NCBI GenBank assembly: GCA_021234155.1
Contig: JAJEKV010000061.1
Coordinates: 3,559,950 to 3,623,949 of the forward strand
DNA: 64,000 nucleotides
DNA from: Isoetes taiwanensis
Lineage: Eukaryota > Streptophyta > Lycopodiopsida > Isoetales > Isoetaceae
Direction of reading: 5' to 3'
The notes beneath the pieces were generated by a model. That model saw only the letters and a list, made by a program, of their open reading frames with translations. It did no database searches and had not been told where the DNA came from. Both the position numbers and the translations under genes were made by a program. This document shows, piece after piece, positions 1 through 10,530 of the stretch (position 1 is the stretch's first letter; each line of letters opens with the position of its first letter).

Positions 1-50
1 TTTTAGTAGTTACAAGGCACATTGGAAACAACACCTCGTTTTTTCTATAT

Positions 51-202
51 TTTTTTTTTTTTTGTTGAAGGACGTCAGACTTTATTCAATCAAAGAGTCA
101 AATACAAGTATAAATGCAGAGACAGGAATAAAATCTCAGCAGATAGGCAGACCCACCGAGTGAAGCAACCTGCCTAAGCATAATAATAATCAATACTTAA
201 TA
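51..202 (-). mobile_element. 5'-truncated poly(A) retroposon with 18-bp TSD
   Basis: A poly(T) run at 51-64 is the poly(A) tail of a minus-strand insertion whose body extends to about 202. The 18-base sequence ACCTCGTTTTTTCTATAT lies at both 33-50 and 203-220, a perfect target-site duplication. The last ~68 bases of the body are the same as the short insertion at 7470-7536, including an AATAAA just before the tail. Both copies share a 3' end and differ in 5' truncation, as expected of L1-type target-primed reverse transcription. No coding capacity is left. It may be the 3' end of a LINE or of a SINE that uses its machinery. Confidence 0.85.
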
Positions 203-220
203 ACCTCGTTTTTTCTATAT

Positions 221-1289
221 GTTATAATAATACTTTTTTACATGTCCTTATTTTAAAAAATCAATACTTAATAGCATAAAAAACAATAGCAAGATTTCAG
301 TAACACATATGGTACTTTGTTAAATAACATGTAACTATTTTTAAAAACAATCTTACTTTCATGTTGTAATTTAGTTTTTCACGTGTGATAATATCGAGAC
401 CTACATATGTAATTCTGAAAATAAACAACGCATGGTTCCACTAAAATCAACAGTGAAAAAAAAAAAACACGTTGACAAAAAATCACAAAAACTATGTCAA
501 TTTTTTCTACGCGTGGATTTTTCTGCCAAAAGACCACCGTGGGAAAGTTCTGCCAAAAAACCACTGTCCCTTTGTGCAAATCCGGATAAACAGGCCACGT
601 GGACTTTTGGGGCCATTTTGGTGTTGTTTTTGACATAAAACAACACTTCCGTACAACTAAAAAACAACTGTAGACCAAAAATTGGGGTCAATGTGACAAG
701 AATCTCGATCCTACGATGTGGATCGATCTGCAATCTCTGTGTAAAACATCCAACAGCTTATTGGGAAAGAGAATTTAAACAAACAGCCTCTAATTCACGC
801 TTTTTGCACTTGTGGCACGCAATGCGTGGAAGTCCATGATGATGTTGGTCATGACGAAACATATTTGTGGCACATTCTTGACAAAATCATACACAAAATT
901 TCTGATCTTGATTCCCTTTATCAGAAGTTTTGAGAGCAGAACAATGGGCTAACTAAATAAATAAATTTTAGCTTATTTCGTTACAAACTATGACTTCTAC
1001 AATATATGGGACTCACTTTGAACATCTCCAATGGCCAAAATTGTTCTTCCTTGCAAGCCTGGTCATCAGACATAATCAAATCCTAGTTCACTTGCATAGA
1101 AGAATATAATTGGATGTTTGACAAACTAAAAACGTGTTTTTTAGGAAACTGCCCTGGCGCCATTGCAGTTCTTAAGCCTACATGAGTATTCCTCTATCAC
1201 ATCCACAATGGTTCTCTGACATTATTGTGCTTGCAAGCTTGCAACCTGTAGGTTATTTAAGAACTCGCTATTAGAATCTAATAGAGGCA
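221..1289. other. intergenic, no gene recognised
   Basis: This is AT-rich sequence with short overlapping ORFs on both strands around 380-730 and no splice-bounded exon, RNA gene or element end that I can recognise. Confidence 0.5.
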
Positions 1290-1844
1290 GTGCGGCCATA
1301 TAGATTCAGTTTTAGCAGAAGGAGATTGCATTTGTGGGCCTCATTGGACTTAAAGATGGAAACAAAACCTGCTGCTGAAGTGCAAAGATTGTTGCAATAC
1401 CTCCATAGACTGGATCCGACAGCGGCCCCGAAGCTTCATAAGAAGCTTGCTCACATTATTGGCCGCAAAAATCTTATGCACTACTCTGCGCCCTGTTCTG
1501 ATTCAAAGATGCAACCCTTAAAGCATTTTCAACGAAGAAATTTTGCAGGCACTGCTTGCTTCAGTTTCAACGAAGAAATTTTGCAGGCACTGCTTGCTTC
1601 AGTATCAAGCATCTTACAGATCATAGGCATCGTGTCCGTGAAGAGAACCTTATCGCAAAATCAAACTGGAGGCCGACACCCAAAACTGGAACAAATACAA
1701 AATGGTTCTTCACTAGACCTATATGTCACTCCTTTCACTTCTACTTTTTTGCCTTCAAATGGCAAGAAATGTCTGCTAACAGCTCCATATCATGTATCTT
1801 TGTTGTGCATGCCACAGCTTGATGTGGATATTCTGGAGCAGTGA
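1290..1844 (+). other. unrecognised ORF fragment, 184 codons
   Basis: This open frame has a segment that looks protein-like (about residues 20-62, basic and leucine-rich, containing QRLLQYLHRLD). I do not recognise a family. The middle is a tandem duplication (1527-1602) that inserts a repeated peptide, and downstream the plausible reading moves to another frame (1620-1720). It could be part of a decayed gene or a captured gene fragment. No start context, promoter or splice structure was established. Confidence 0.2.
1527..1602. repeat. 38-bp tandem duplication, two copies
   Basis: Two adjacent, apparently identical 38-base units occupy 1527-1564 and 1565-1602, each beginning TTTCAACGAAG and ending GCTTGCTTCAG. 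The unit length is not a multiple of three, so the duplication shifts any frame running through it. Identity of the two copies suggests a recent event. Confidence 0.9.
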
Positions 1845-2685
1845 AGCTTGAGGTCGCCTTCAATGCGATCGCAAAAGACAATGAGTGGCTGAGATTACAA
1901 AAAGAACGAACGGCCAAGATAGGTGCCCTGATGATAGGAATAGAATAGAATAGAATAGCATCGTTGTATAAGTTATATTTAGCTAAATTAATAACTCTAT
2001 ATCTAATAGACATAATTAGGAAGATCAGTCCATAGAACTAGTATGGTGAATACTTCGATCAGATGTTCCTCGTGGAAAAGAGGCCTCAGACAATGCCCTG
2101 CGTTGCCCTGTGCAAAAGATCAAATTCTGTGATGGCCCTTGAAAAAGGCTAGCCAGCCACCACGCCTTGCTCCTTAGTGCATGTAAATCGGCTCTTATCA
2201 CCGTGAATCGTCCCGAAAACATATCTTCTTATAGAATATTCCAATTCCTCCCTTGGGCAACTTTTGAGCTAGGATTTACAAAAATGGGCCATCGAGAAAG
2301 AAACTATTTCGTTAGGCCTAGGGTTGTAGAACTCAGTGTTGTTGCCGTTATGCCTATTTAGATGTCCAAGCTCGCTCAGCAGCGTAACCGGGATGGAACG
2401 CTCGATTTGATGAAGTAGACAAATTTATTATTTTGCCAACTTGGTACATCTCTCATTCTCTGCTCTGCAGAATATCTCATCAAGGATGTAAGCATACCGC
2501 ATGGAACTTTTGCAAATTGATCCAAAATGGTTCCATTCCATCCTTAGATGTAGAAATGTGCCGTTTTGAATGCTTTTATGACCTGCATTCTACAGCCTCA
2601 TCTCTTTCCCTGCAGAGAGAAATTGAAGTCTGCACTCTCGTAAAATCTCGATTTTAGAAAGGAATGGTTCGAATAACTACTTGAA

Positions 2686-2997
2686 TTGAGATTGGCATGT
2701 ATTCTTATTGAAACAGGGGTCTGCACAACAACTCTGAAGTCTAAGGGAATAATATTCAAGATGGCCATGCCGGAAGGTTTACGGAATGTGTTTCAACAGA
2801 TTGGTACTTATGGATTATTCATCACTGATGATGGGTATAAGTCATTGCAGGTTTTGGCAGGGAAAGCAGTGGAAGATATAAACAGAGAAGCAGCAAGGGA
2901 TAGACGATTAGCAGAGCAGCAGCAGCTGGCACTTCACAACTCAGTGTCTAGTTTCCATCATGCTTTTGGATATAGTACTGCAGTGTTTTCATACTAA
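2686..2997 (+). other. unrecognised 103-codon ORF, possible gene fragment
   Basis: An open frame encodes a protein-like segment. From an internal methionine at 2761 it has hydrophobic residues, then a charged helix with NREAARDRR followed by glutamines, and it ends in an aromatic tail. No domain was recognised. No clear splice sites or neighbouring exons were found, and the surrounding 1.3-4.2 kb holds other orphan frames, so a pseudogene or captured exon is as likely as a gene. Confidence 0.25.
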
Positions 2998-3610
2998 AGA
3001 GCTTCTTTGCATTTCGAATGATTGCTATTTCTTGACATGACAGTCGTGGGTAAACAACCAGCTCTGGTGTGGTCACAAACTTGGTACAAGGCAATCGTGC
3101 ATTCTTGAGTTCAGGGAGTGCTGGTCTTATCAGGAATATGAACTTTTACAGGCAAAAGATTGCTATTTCAACATTCTTAGATGAATTTAAGCAAAAAATT
3201 TCCATTTAAATCTTAGTCTATAACTTCAAATCGTTGGTGGGGCTGTGCAGAGCCTCTAAGTGCAAAGAGTGCAAAGGAGAAGCAAGAAGCAACTTTGGCA
3301 GGCAAGGTTGCAAAGAATAGTGGAAAGGGTGCTGCTGAAAAGGACCTTTTGTGTATTGAAGAATCTGCATATGCAAGCAACCTGGTTAACTTAAAGAACA
3401 AGAGAGCTAACTGTTGACGAAGGGTTTCAAGCTTGCCAATAACAAATAGCTATATAAGCAGAAGCTGAATGATAAGCAAATTGTAATGTTAATAAGGTTT
3501 GTTTTTAAAAAGCAGCGTGCCTTCTAATTGGCAATGAATCCTCTGAGTTCATCTGCAGCGAGGAGGAAACAAAAGTACATATACCAGCTTGTGAAAGATA
3601 TATACGAAAA

Positions 3611-3840
3611 GTGATATACCAAGGATATTGAATTCCCCATATGTCAAAGAGTGATATACCAAGGATATTGATCATCAAGAGCGCATCCTCTGTTCCATGT
3701 ATGAGCTTATGATAATCTATGTAGTCGAAACTATCAAGTGATATACCAAGGATATTGATCATCAGAGCTATACCAAGGATATTGATCATCAGAGCGTATC
3801 CTTTGTTCCACGAATGTGCTTGTGATAAATGTAATCAATA
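3611..3840. repeat. degenerate tandem repeat with TATACCAAGGATATTG core
   Basis: The core TATACCAAGGATATTG occurs four times, near 3615, 3655, 3742 and 3769. The copies near 3655 and 3769 are followed by related stretches (3680-3725 and 3795-3840), giving an imperfect duplication of roughly 115 bases. The region between 3000 and 4575 otherwise shows nothing that I recognise. Confidence 0.75.
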
Positions 3841-4575
3841 GTTTCGAAGATCAACTCACTTGTGTCGAAGGCAAGCAAACGCAACATGATAGGGCAAACC
3901 AACATCCCAACAGCAACTAGTGCTTTTTATGCAAACTTACACATGACACCTCTTGCAGTATATGCACAAGACTTTTGGCCACGAATTTTCTCCGACAATT
4001 TTTGTCTATTGATCATGGTTTTGCCTCTATGTCATTTGATTCAACAACCATGCAAAAAGTTTTTGGTGTTGAGGGCAAGAATAAGACTTCGGAAACTTGA
4101 AACTGTTAATTCTTTAACAGTGAATGTGGAACGAGTATATCAGTACTTTCAAAGGCAGAAATTTGGATTAGCATAATAAACATCATCAAATGCACAAATA
4201 TGGCTAGCTGGATAAAGGCTTCCCAATCCCTTAATAGCTAACAGTCTACAAATTATTCTGAATTAGCTTATGTACAACCAGCATTCGAAAATTTGTGTCC
4301 AGCATTACCATGATATCACCTTGACATCGAAAACAAAGGACCCCCCATACAAGGGCAAAGAGAATAACACAACAGGCACTTTCAATGTATGGAAGAATTG
4401 GGTTATAGCATTGACAAAACTCCAAAGCTATGCTCATACAACAACCCTCTGCTAAAATATTAGAGCTTAAAAGCCCAGCACGCACTTGTGAACCTAATTT
4501 TCTCATTAAGGCAAAAAAAATTCCAATACATTCCTAAAGACTCTTGGCATGCGTCTACAAGTGGCTGCTCAAAAT

Positions 4576-5168
4576 TCATGCCTTAAGAGCATACTTTCTC
4601 ATGGGAAAGTAAGCTTCCTTTTTCTTCTGCTTTTCGGTCTTGATAGAAGCCTGTGAGTAAATCACAAACAATCAAAGCTAAGAACCAGTAACAACTTAGT
4701 GGCTTCAGACAAAAAAGTAAAACATACCTGATGTTTGGTAAGCCTACGCCTAATAGCTCGAGTCTTTTTTGGGCGCAGATCAAGAGGCAAATATTTCTTC
4801 TTCTTAAAGGCTTCTCTCAACTTTGCTTTCTGGGTCTGTGAAATGACGGTCATTACCCGGGCTATGGATAGCCTCACCACCTTACTGAAAAGGAATAATA
4901 AGGAAAAGGAAATGGAAAACCTGCTCTGCTATATTTCACCTGTAAATTGTGATAAACACTTACATCTTAGACAGCTTGTTTGGAGCGCCGCCGGTGACCT
5001 TAGCAACCCTCAAGAGCTGTAACTCTGACTTCAGCTCCTTGAGCTGGTTTAAAAGCTCGGCCTTACTCTTAGTACGCAATTCATGCACCTTGATCGCTGC
5101 ATAAAAACAGATATGATTCTCGCCCTCAAAGGCTGAAATGCAGAAAAATTGACAAGCGGCTTACCCAT
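4576..5168 (-). CDS. RPL35: 60S ribosomal protein L35 (eL35/uL29), four exons
   Basis: This is a structural protein of the cytosolic large ribosomal subunit, sited near the peptide exit tunnel. Exons on the minus strand are 5165-5168, 4964-5096, 4728-4884 and 4576-4650. All three introns have GT-AG borders, and the joined frame is 369 nt, coding 122 residues, against 123 in typical plant and animal L35. Recognisable segments are the N-terminal helix ([17 protein letters not shown]), the [15 protein letters not shown] turn, the [11 protein letters not shown] helix, the basic [19 protein letters not shown] stretch and the C-terminal [10 protein letters not shown]. The first exon codes only ATG plus one base, a layout common in ribosomal-protein genes. 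No frameshift or stop is seen, so it is probably functional. Expression is expected to be constitutive. Confidence 0.95.
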
Positions 5169-5242
5169 TTCGGACGTCCCTCGCCTGCCGCAGACGAGCC
5201 AAGGTTTTCTTTCCCCTAAAGCATGCCCTAACCCTTCAAATT

Positions 5243-5250
5243 TTAGGGTT
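5243..5250 (-). promoter_or_regulatory. telo-box-like element upstream of RPL35
   Basis: The minus strand reads AACCCTAA at 5250-5243, about 75 bases upstream of the RPL35 start codon. Telo-boxes of this sequence are common near the transcription start of plant ribosomal-protein and translation genes. The position fits promoter or 5' UTR; the transcription start itself was not determined. Confidence 0.5.
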
Positions 5251-5259
5251 CCTTTAGGG

Positions 5260-6730
5260 GATGCCGTCATGTTATAGCCATGGGTATATCCGTGTCTTTG
5301 ACATGTTATAGCCACGCACAAAATTTACATTTTTGTGGACTTAAATGGATGTTTTGCCATTTATGGCTGGCTATAACATGCCCACGTATCACATTTACCG
5401 CAATGGGAAAGGAGCTATGGGTGTTATGCCCTACTATCAGTTTGTTATAGTAGGGCATAACACCCGGAGTTCTAGGTGTTATCCACCTTAACAACCTGGG
5501 CCCAAGAGTTTTTATGGTGGTTTTGTAGTGGTTTTATGGTAATTTTCTTAACAAGTTAAGGTGTTTATGGCCATTTGGCATAACAAACTAGGTGTTTATG
5601 CACTTTTTAATGTGTTACTGGTGGGTAAGACCACTGCAACCAACAGCTGAGATCTGATCTCAGCATTAAAACTTGAGGGCCGGGTTGTTAAGGTATCACT
5701 TTCTTTATCGTTAAGCTTTTTATTGTGCTTTTAGACCCCTAGATCATGCGAGATTTCATAGAATCTCCCACATCAAAGCTTTTGCCTAAAAATTCTTGCA
5801 CGGACCAATGGTGCACAAACACCATTGCATGCACTATTTTGTGACAAATTAAACGCTTACGCGGGTTACACTTGCCTAGCATACCACACCCCTTCGACCT
5901 TCATAGCATGGCCTCCAAACCTGGGAACTACTTCTACCACCGAACCTGCCTGCAACCCTCTCCTTGCTTCCCCGTACCAAGGCGTACATTCGTCATAATA
6001 TAAGGGCAGTTTGCAGTTTCTCCTTCAAGTAAAATAAAAACCCTAGTTTGGATTCCTTAGATTAAAAGTCTAGTAGCATTTCACAATGATGGCGCGACCA
6101 ACTCTTTGAGTTCATCCTGCTGGATGGGGCCCTATTATTTCTATATGAAGCTCGAAGGAATGGATCTTGACTTGGCATATTGTCCCAGGCTTCCTGATTT
6201 CACTGTCTGACTGCATTAACTGCACCAGAATCAGCATGAAGATCACGAATCACAAGTCGTATCTTCAGCTCCACAGTTTCTAAATGTCGTCCAAAAACTT
6301 TCCTTCCTTCAACCATTGAAACAAAAAATGCCAAAAAAGGCATTCGTGAAATTAAGCTGCTCAAACTTTGCCATCAAGCTCATGAAACCCCTTATTTATA
6401 CGACTTCACATACAATACCACATCAAAATCTTACTCCCAACCTTTGCCCGAATACCCACCCGCAATACAAAGGTGATTGTGCAATACCTTTTGATCTATA
6501 CATTTTCATAAAACTGGAATTTACTTTTATATCCTATATGATGCAATAGAATAGGTGATTCTGCTATTAATGGACATTTCCTCGAGTCCCCATTTATTTT
6601 GTGTCTTTTCTAAATATAAAGGCTCTAGTTCTTCAAAACTAAGTCAGAAGAAAAATGAGAATTTTCTATACGTACTTTTTATGTTCTCCCTCCCTCCCTC
6701 TAGCATTGGCCACATGCACGAAATCTTTTT
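5260..6730. other. intergenic, no gene recognised
   Basis: This is AT-rich sequence with several short dispersed inverted and direct repeats built on 'ttatagcc/ggctataa' and 'gttatggc' motifs (5270-5620). No coding exon is supported. Part of it may be RPL35 promoter. Confidence 0.5.
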
Positions 6731-6782
6731 ATCTCTCGTGCTATACGACGAGAGGCATTTTTTATCGTATAGCATGAGAGAT
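6731..6782. repeat. short inverted repeat (19-bp stem)
   Basis: Arms at 6731-6749 and 6764-6782 are reverse complements at about 17 of 19 positions, around a 14-base loop. The stem is too short for a plant microRNA precursor, and no element ends were seen around it. Confidence 0.7.
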
Positions 6783-7042
6783 GCTGGTTGATAATAATCT
6801 CTTATAACTCAACAATGTCGTTAACACTCAGGAACCTGCTTGGGTTTAGCAACCAGTATGAGTCCCTCAATCCCTTCTCTATATAAGGGACTAATTCTTC
6901 ATAATACTTTTGAGATTTTAAATATGAACATCTAAGTTGTAAGGTTGATACGAAGTTAGACCACCATATTCAATAGGAAAATGAATTTTTTCACAAGTTT
7001 AGCACAATCGCATCTTGAAATACCTTCAATTTTATGATTTCA

Positions 7043-7073
7043 ATGATATGATATGATATGATATGATATGATC
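7043..7073. repeat. (ATGAT)n pentanucleotide microsatellite
   Basis: About six tandem copies of a five-base unit lie in AT-rich sequence. Several LINE families in this window end in pentanucleotide tails, but no duplicated flanks were found here. Confidence 0.85.
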
Positions 7074-7469
7074 TCATGACACAACATGGAATACAAATTT
7101 CAAGAATAACATTAATTTTCTATGAATATAGCCTACAAATGCTACACATTTTTCAAATTTCATGTGATTTCATAAAATTTTGATGTATCAATGAGCAAAT
7201 TATAATTTTAGTCCTGAGAGAACCAGTCAGGTCCCTAAGGAATTTTTGAAAAACAGACATCCAGGAACCATTTCACATCAATGATATTCGAAGTAGAAAG
7301 GTACTACTATTTTTCAATGGAAGTAGATACTAAGTTCTACTTGTCTTGCTAAATAGATTTAATTTTTCCAAAAAATGGGGTAGTAATATGAATTTTCAAA
7401 CATTTAACCCTCAGAGGACCCAACTGGGTCCGTAAAGAACTTCTGAGCTTCAAACCTTTAGGAATTATT

Positions 7470-7536
7470 CCTGTCTCTGCATTTATACTTGTATTTGACT
7501 CTTTGATTGAATAAAGTCTGACGTCCTTCAACAAAA
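7470..7536 (+). mobile_element. 67-bp 5'-truncated poly(A) retroposon with TSD
   Basis: This is a very short plus-strand insertion ending in a short A run. AAACCTTTAGGAATTATT occurs at 7452-7469 and again at 7537-7554, giving an 18-base TSD (its first As could also belong to the tail). The body matches the 3' ~68 bases of the insertion at 51-202 in inverted orientation, so both derive from the same parental retroposon. Confidence 0.85.
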
Positions 7537-7554
7537 AAACCTTTAGGAATTATT

Positions 7555-8865
7555 TCTCGAAAATTCCATATAGATTTTTCTAATTCTTCTTTTGTAGATT
7601 TCTCATATGATGATTTTAAGATGGGAGAATTAGAATTCCTAGGACAAATCATATTTGCAAAATGATATGAGAAATGTTAAATACTTTGATATTAAACTTG
7701 ATCCCTTTGCATTTGGCTCCTCATTATGCTTGGTAATAGAAGCTTTTTATATTTTTCATAAATTTTTCCTTATGCGTACACCGTAGAGGACAACATATCA
7801 TGAGTATGTAGACAAATTCTTCATCTTGGATCTAAAATAGAATTTCAAAAAAAGTGTATGAATGCACCCATTTGGGTTCATCAAGGGACAACTTAGGTGT
7901 TAAAGGGCAAAAATAAAAGATAGATGCCAAAAATAAAAGATAGACATTGGAATTTTTTTTCGAGATCCCCTATTCTTGAGATGCAACTATGGCAGAAGGC
8001 CATACAAATAGATCGACCAGGAGTCATGGTGGACAAGCCATCTTTTTGAACCATTCTTTTAGATGCAGTCCGCTAAGGTTCCATTTTTTCCATATATAGC
8101 CCCTTAGGATTTCATATCTCACTACTATCTGCCGAATTATTTGCTTAAAAGTAGCATCTAAGCAGAGCATTGCAACCTACTTTAGCCTTAATAGATAATA
8201 TTTATGTAAGAATAGAATGATTGCGTCCCCAATGACAGCATGAATCCTTAAGTGGTTCCTGTTTTTGATGTATTTAATTTGTTTTATGCTTGCATTCAAA
8301 ACTCTATCTCTGAAAAAATGATCGAGCAATAGACTATTACAAAGAAATAGAGCTTCAGAAAAAAACTTAGATGAAAACAACCCAAACAAACCTTCAGAAC
8401 AAAGCTTGTGAAAGCATAAGGGATTTATTACGACCCATTTTAGATTGTTATTCATTCACAAATGCAATTTATAACAGCAGTAATTTGTGGCAGACAAAGC
8501 GTGGTAGCGCCTTCCCCTATTAAACCACAAAAAAACTATGCTGAGACGGAATAAGAAGTTGCATGAAGACAGAAGACAGTCGACGCCATAGCTGTCAGGA
8601 AGAAGAAAAGAAGAACCCAGAATATTTCACGGGCCCCGAAAATAAAATCCAAACTAACATGGCATGTATAATGGAAACGCCTTTAACAACAGTTAGGGCC
8701 AAATTGTCTCTCAATGGAGAGTCCATTAAGTCACATGTCTCTCATTTACTCTCCTCTCAAATGGTCTCTCAATTCATCTCTCGTGATCTCTTGTCGATCA
8801 TGTGGCCGACGCTTCTCTCTCTTCTCCCTCCCTCCTCCCGTCTCCCTCCCTCCAGCAAGTTTCAA
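7555..8865. other. intergenic, no gene recognised
   Basis: AT-rich sequence with a CT-rich tract near 8800-8860 directly before the LINE fragment. No supported exon, RNA gene or element end was seen. Confidence 0.5.
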
Positions 8866-8869
8866 CAAA

Positions 8870-9386
<517 letters not shown>

Positions 9387-10515
9387 ATGGCGCATAAGAC
9401 TAGGGCGAAAAGGAAGGATGACGATGGGGCTAAGACAGGTCATGGTGGGGCATCTTTGGCTGCTCCCAATGCGGCTGTAACAGCGGAACCTGCAAAACAA
9501 GGTTTAAAAAAAGGAGAGCAACCTGCATCTGCAGCAAGTTTTGTTGTGGAGGGGGCGAAAACAGCAACAGCAGGGTCGTATCAGAAGCATTGGGGTCTGC
9601 GGCTGAAGGGGTTCCAACAACTGTGTCTGCAACAGCCAACTCGTCATCAGTACCAGGAGTAGCCAAGCCGGTGACAACAGCTGAATCGGTGTCTACAGAG
9701 GGCTCTGATTCAAGCAGTGAGGAAGATACAGGGGATTTCAAAAAAAATATCGGGCCAGGACAGCATATCTCCAATCATGTCAGGGCTGATGGGCATTGGG
9801 CAGTTTCCTTCAACTGGGATGGGCTTTGGAAGCACGATGGCAGCATCTCCATTTACTGGAGAGATGGTTATGGGGCAACTGTTACAGGTGATGATGAGGA
9901 TTCTGGATTCAATGGAGCAGTCTAGGAGGGAAGCGGAGCAAGCAAGAAGGGATGCAGCGATACAACAGACCCAATTACTGAAGCTTCTTCAAGGTATGAA
10001 TGATTCCTTGTTTGCACTGAGGAATGAGAACGCAGAATTAAAACAACAAGTTGCAAGCATATCAAATGCAACGCACGCATCAGAGGGTGTAGAGATTGTC
10101 CATGGCGAGGGGGAAAAGGATAAAGAAGGATTTCAGGAAGCCATTGAGACCTTGAATGAGAAGATGGAATATCTGGCAGATATGCACGAAAGGGAAGCTA
10201 AAGCTAAGAATTTCAGAATTTTGGGACTGCCGGAGGGGGGTCCAAGCACCGGTGGACATTACGGAGGCATATCGAATTGGCAAGAAAGGTGAGGGGACAC
10301 GCAACATTCTGGTCAAATGTGCAAGCAAAGAAGCTAAAGCGAGAGTGATGCAGAAATGGTCGGCGCTTAAGGGCCAATTTATCTGGATTAACGATGATTT
10401 AACCAAGATGCAATTTCAGCAGAGGAAAGAAGACATTGTGAAAATGAAGGAGGCTAGGGCAGCAGGAAGACGTACTTACTGGAGAGGAGGAAAAGCGGTG
10501 ATAGAAGATGCATAG
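9387..10515 (+). pseudogene. LINE A ORF1: coiled-coil plus RRM-like nucleic-acid-binding protein, frameshifted
   Basis: This is the RNA-binding chaperone ORF of the LINE. The frame changes near 9600, 9750 and 10240, so it is broken. The parts in order are an Ala/Ser/Thr-rich N-terminus; a charged amphipathic segment about 9920-10060 (RREAEQARRDAAIQQ, then LRNENAELKQQ), likely a coiled coil; an RRM-like start with NFRILGLPEG near 10210; and a C-terminal part with ITEAYRIGKKGEGTRNILVK, QFIWINDDLT, then KMKEARAAGRRTYWRGGKAV to 10515. The sequence and order resemble the Transposase_22 family (vertebrate L1 ORF1p: FRILGLPE, RIGK, I-F-I-S-D-L-T, EAR-K-G). No zinc knuckle was seen, unlike the ORF1 of LINEs B and C. 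The assignment is by motif memory, not by search. Confidence 0.7.
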
Positions 10516-10530
10516 GAAATAGCGACCGCC

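Noticed and set aside
1921-1955. (GAATA)n near 1930 as another TATTC-tailed insertion
   Set aside because: No matching direct repeats could be found on the two sides.
6731-6782. Hairpin as a microRNA precursor
   Set aside because: A stem of 19 bases with a 14-base loop is too short for a plant pri-miRNA.
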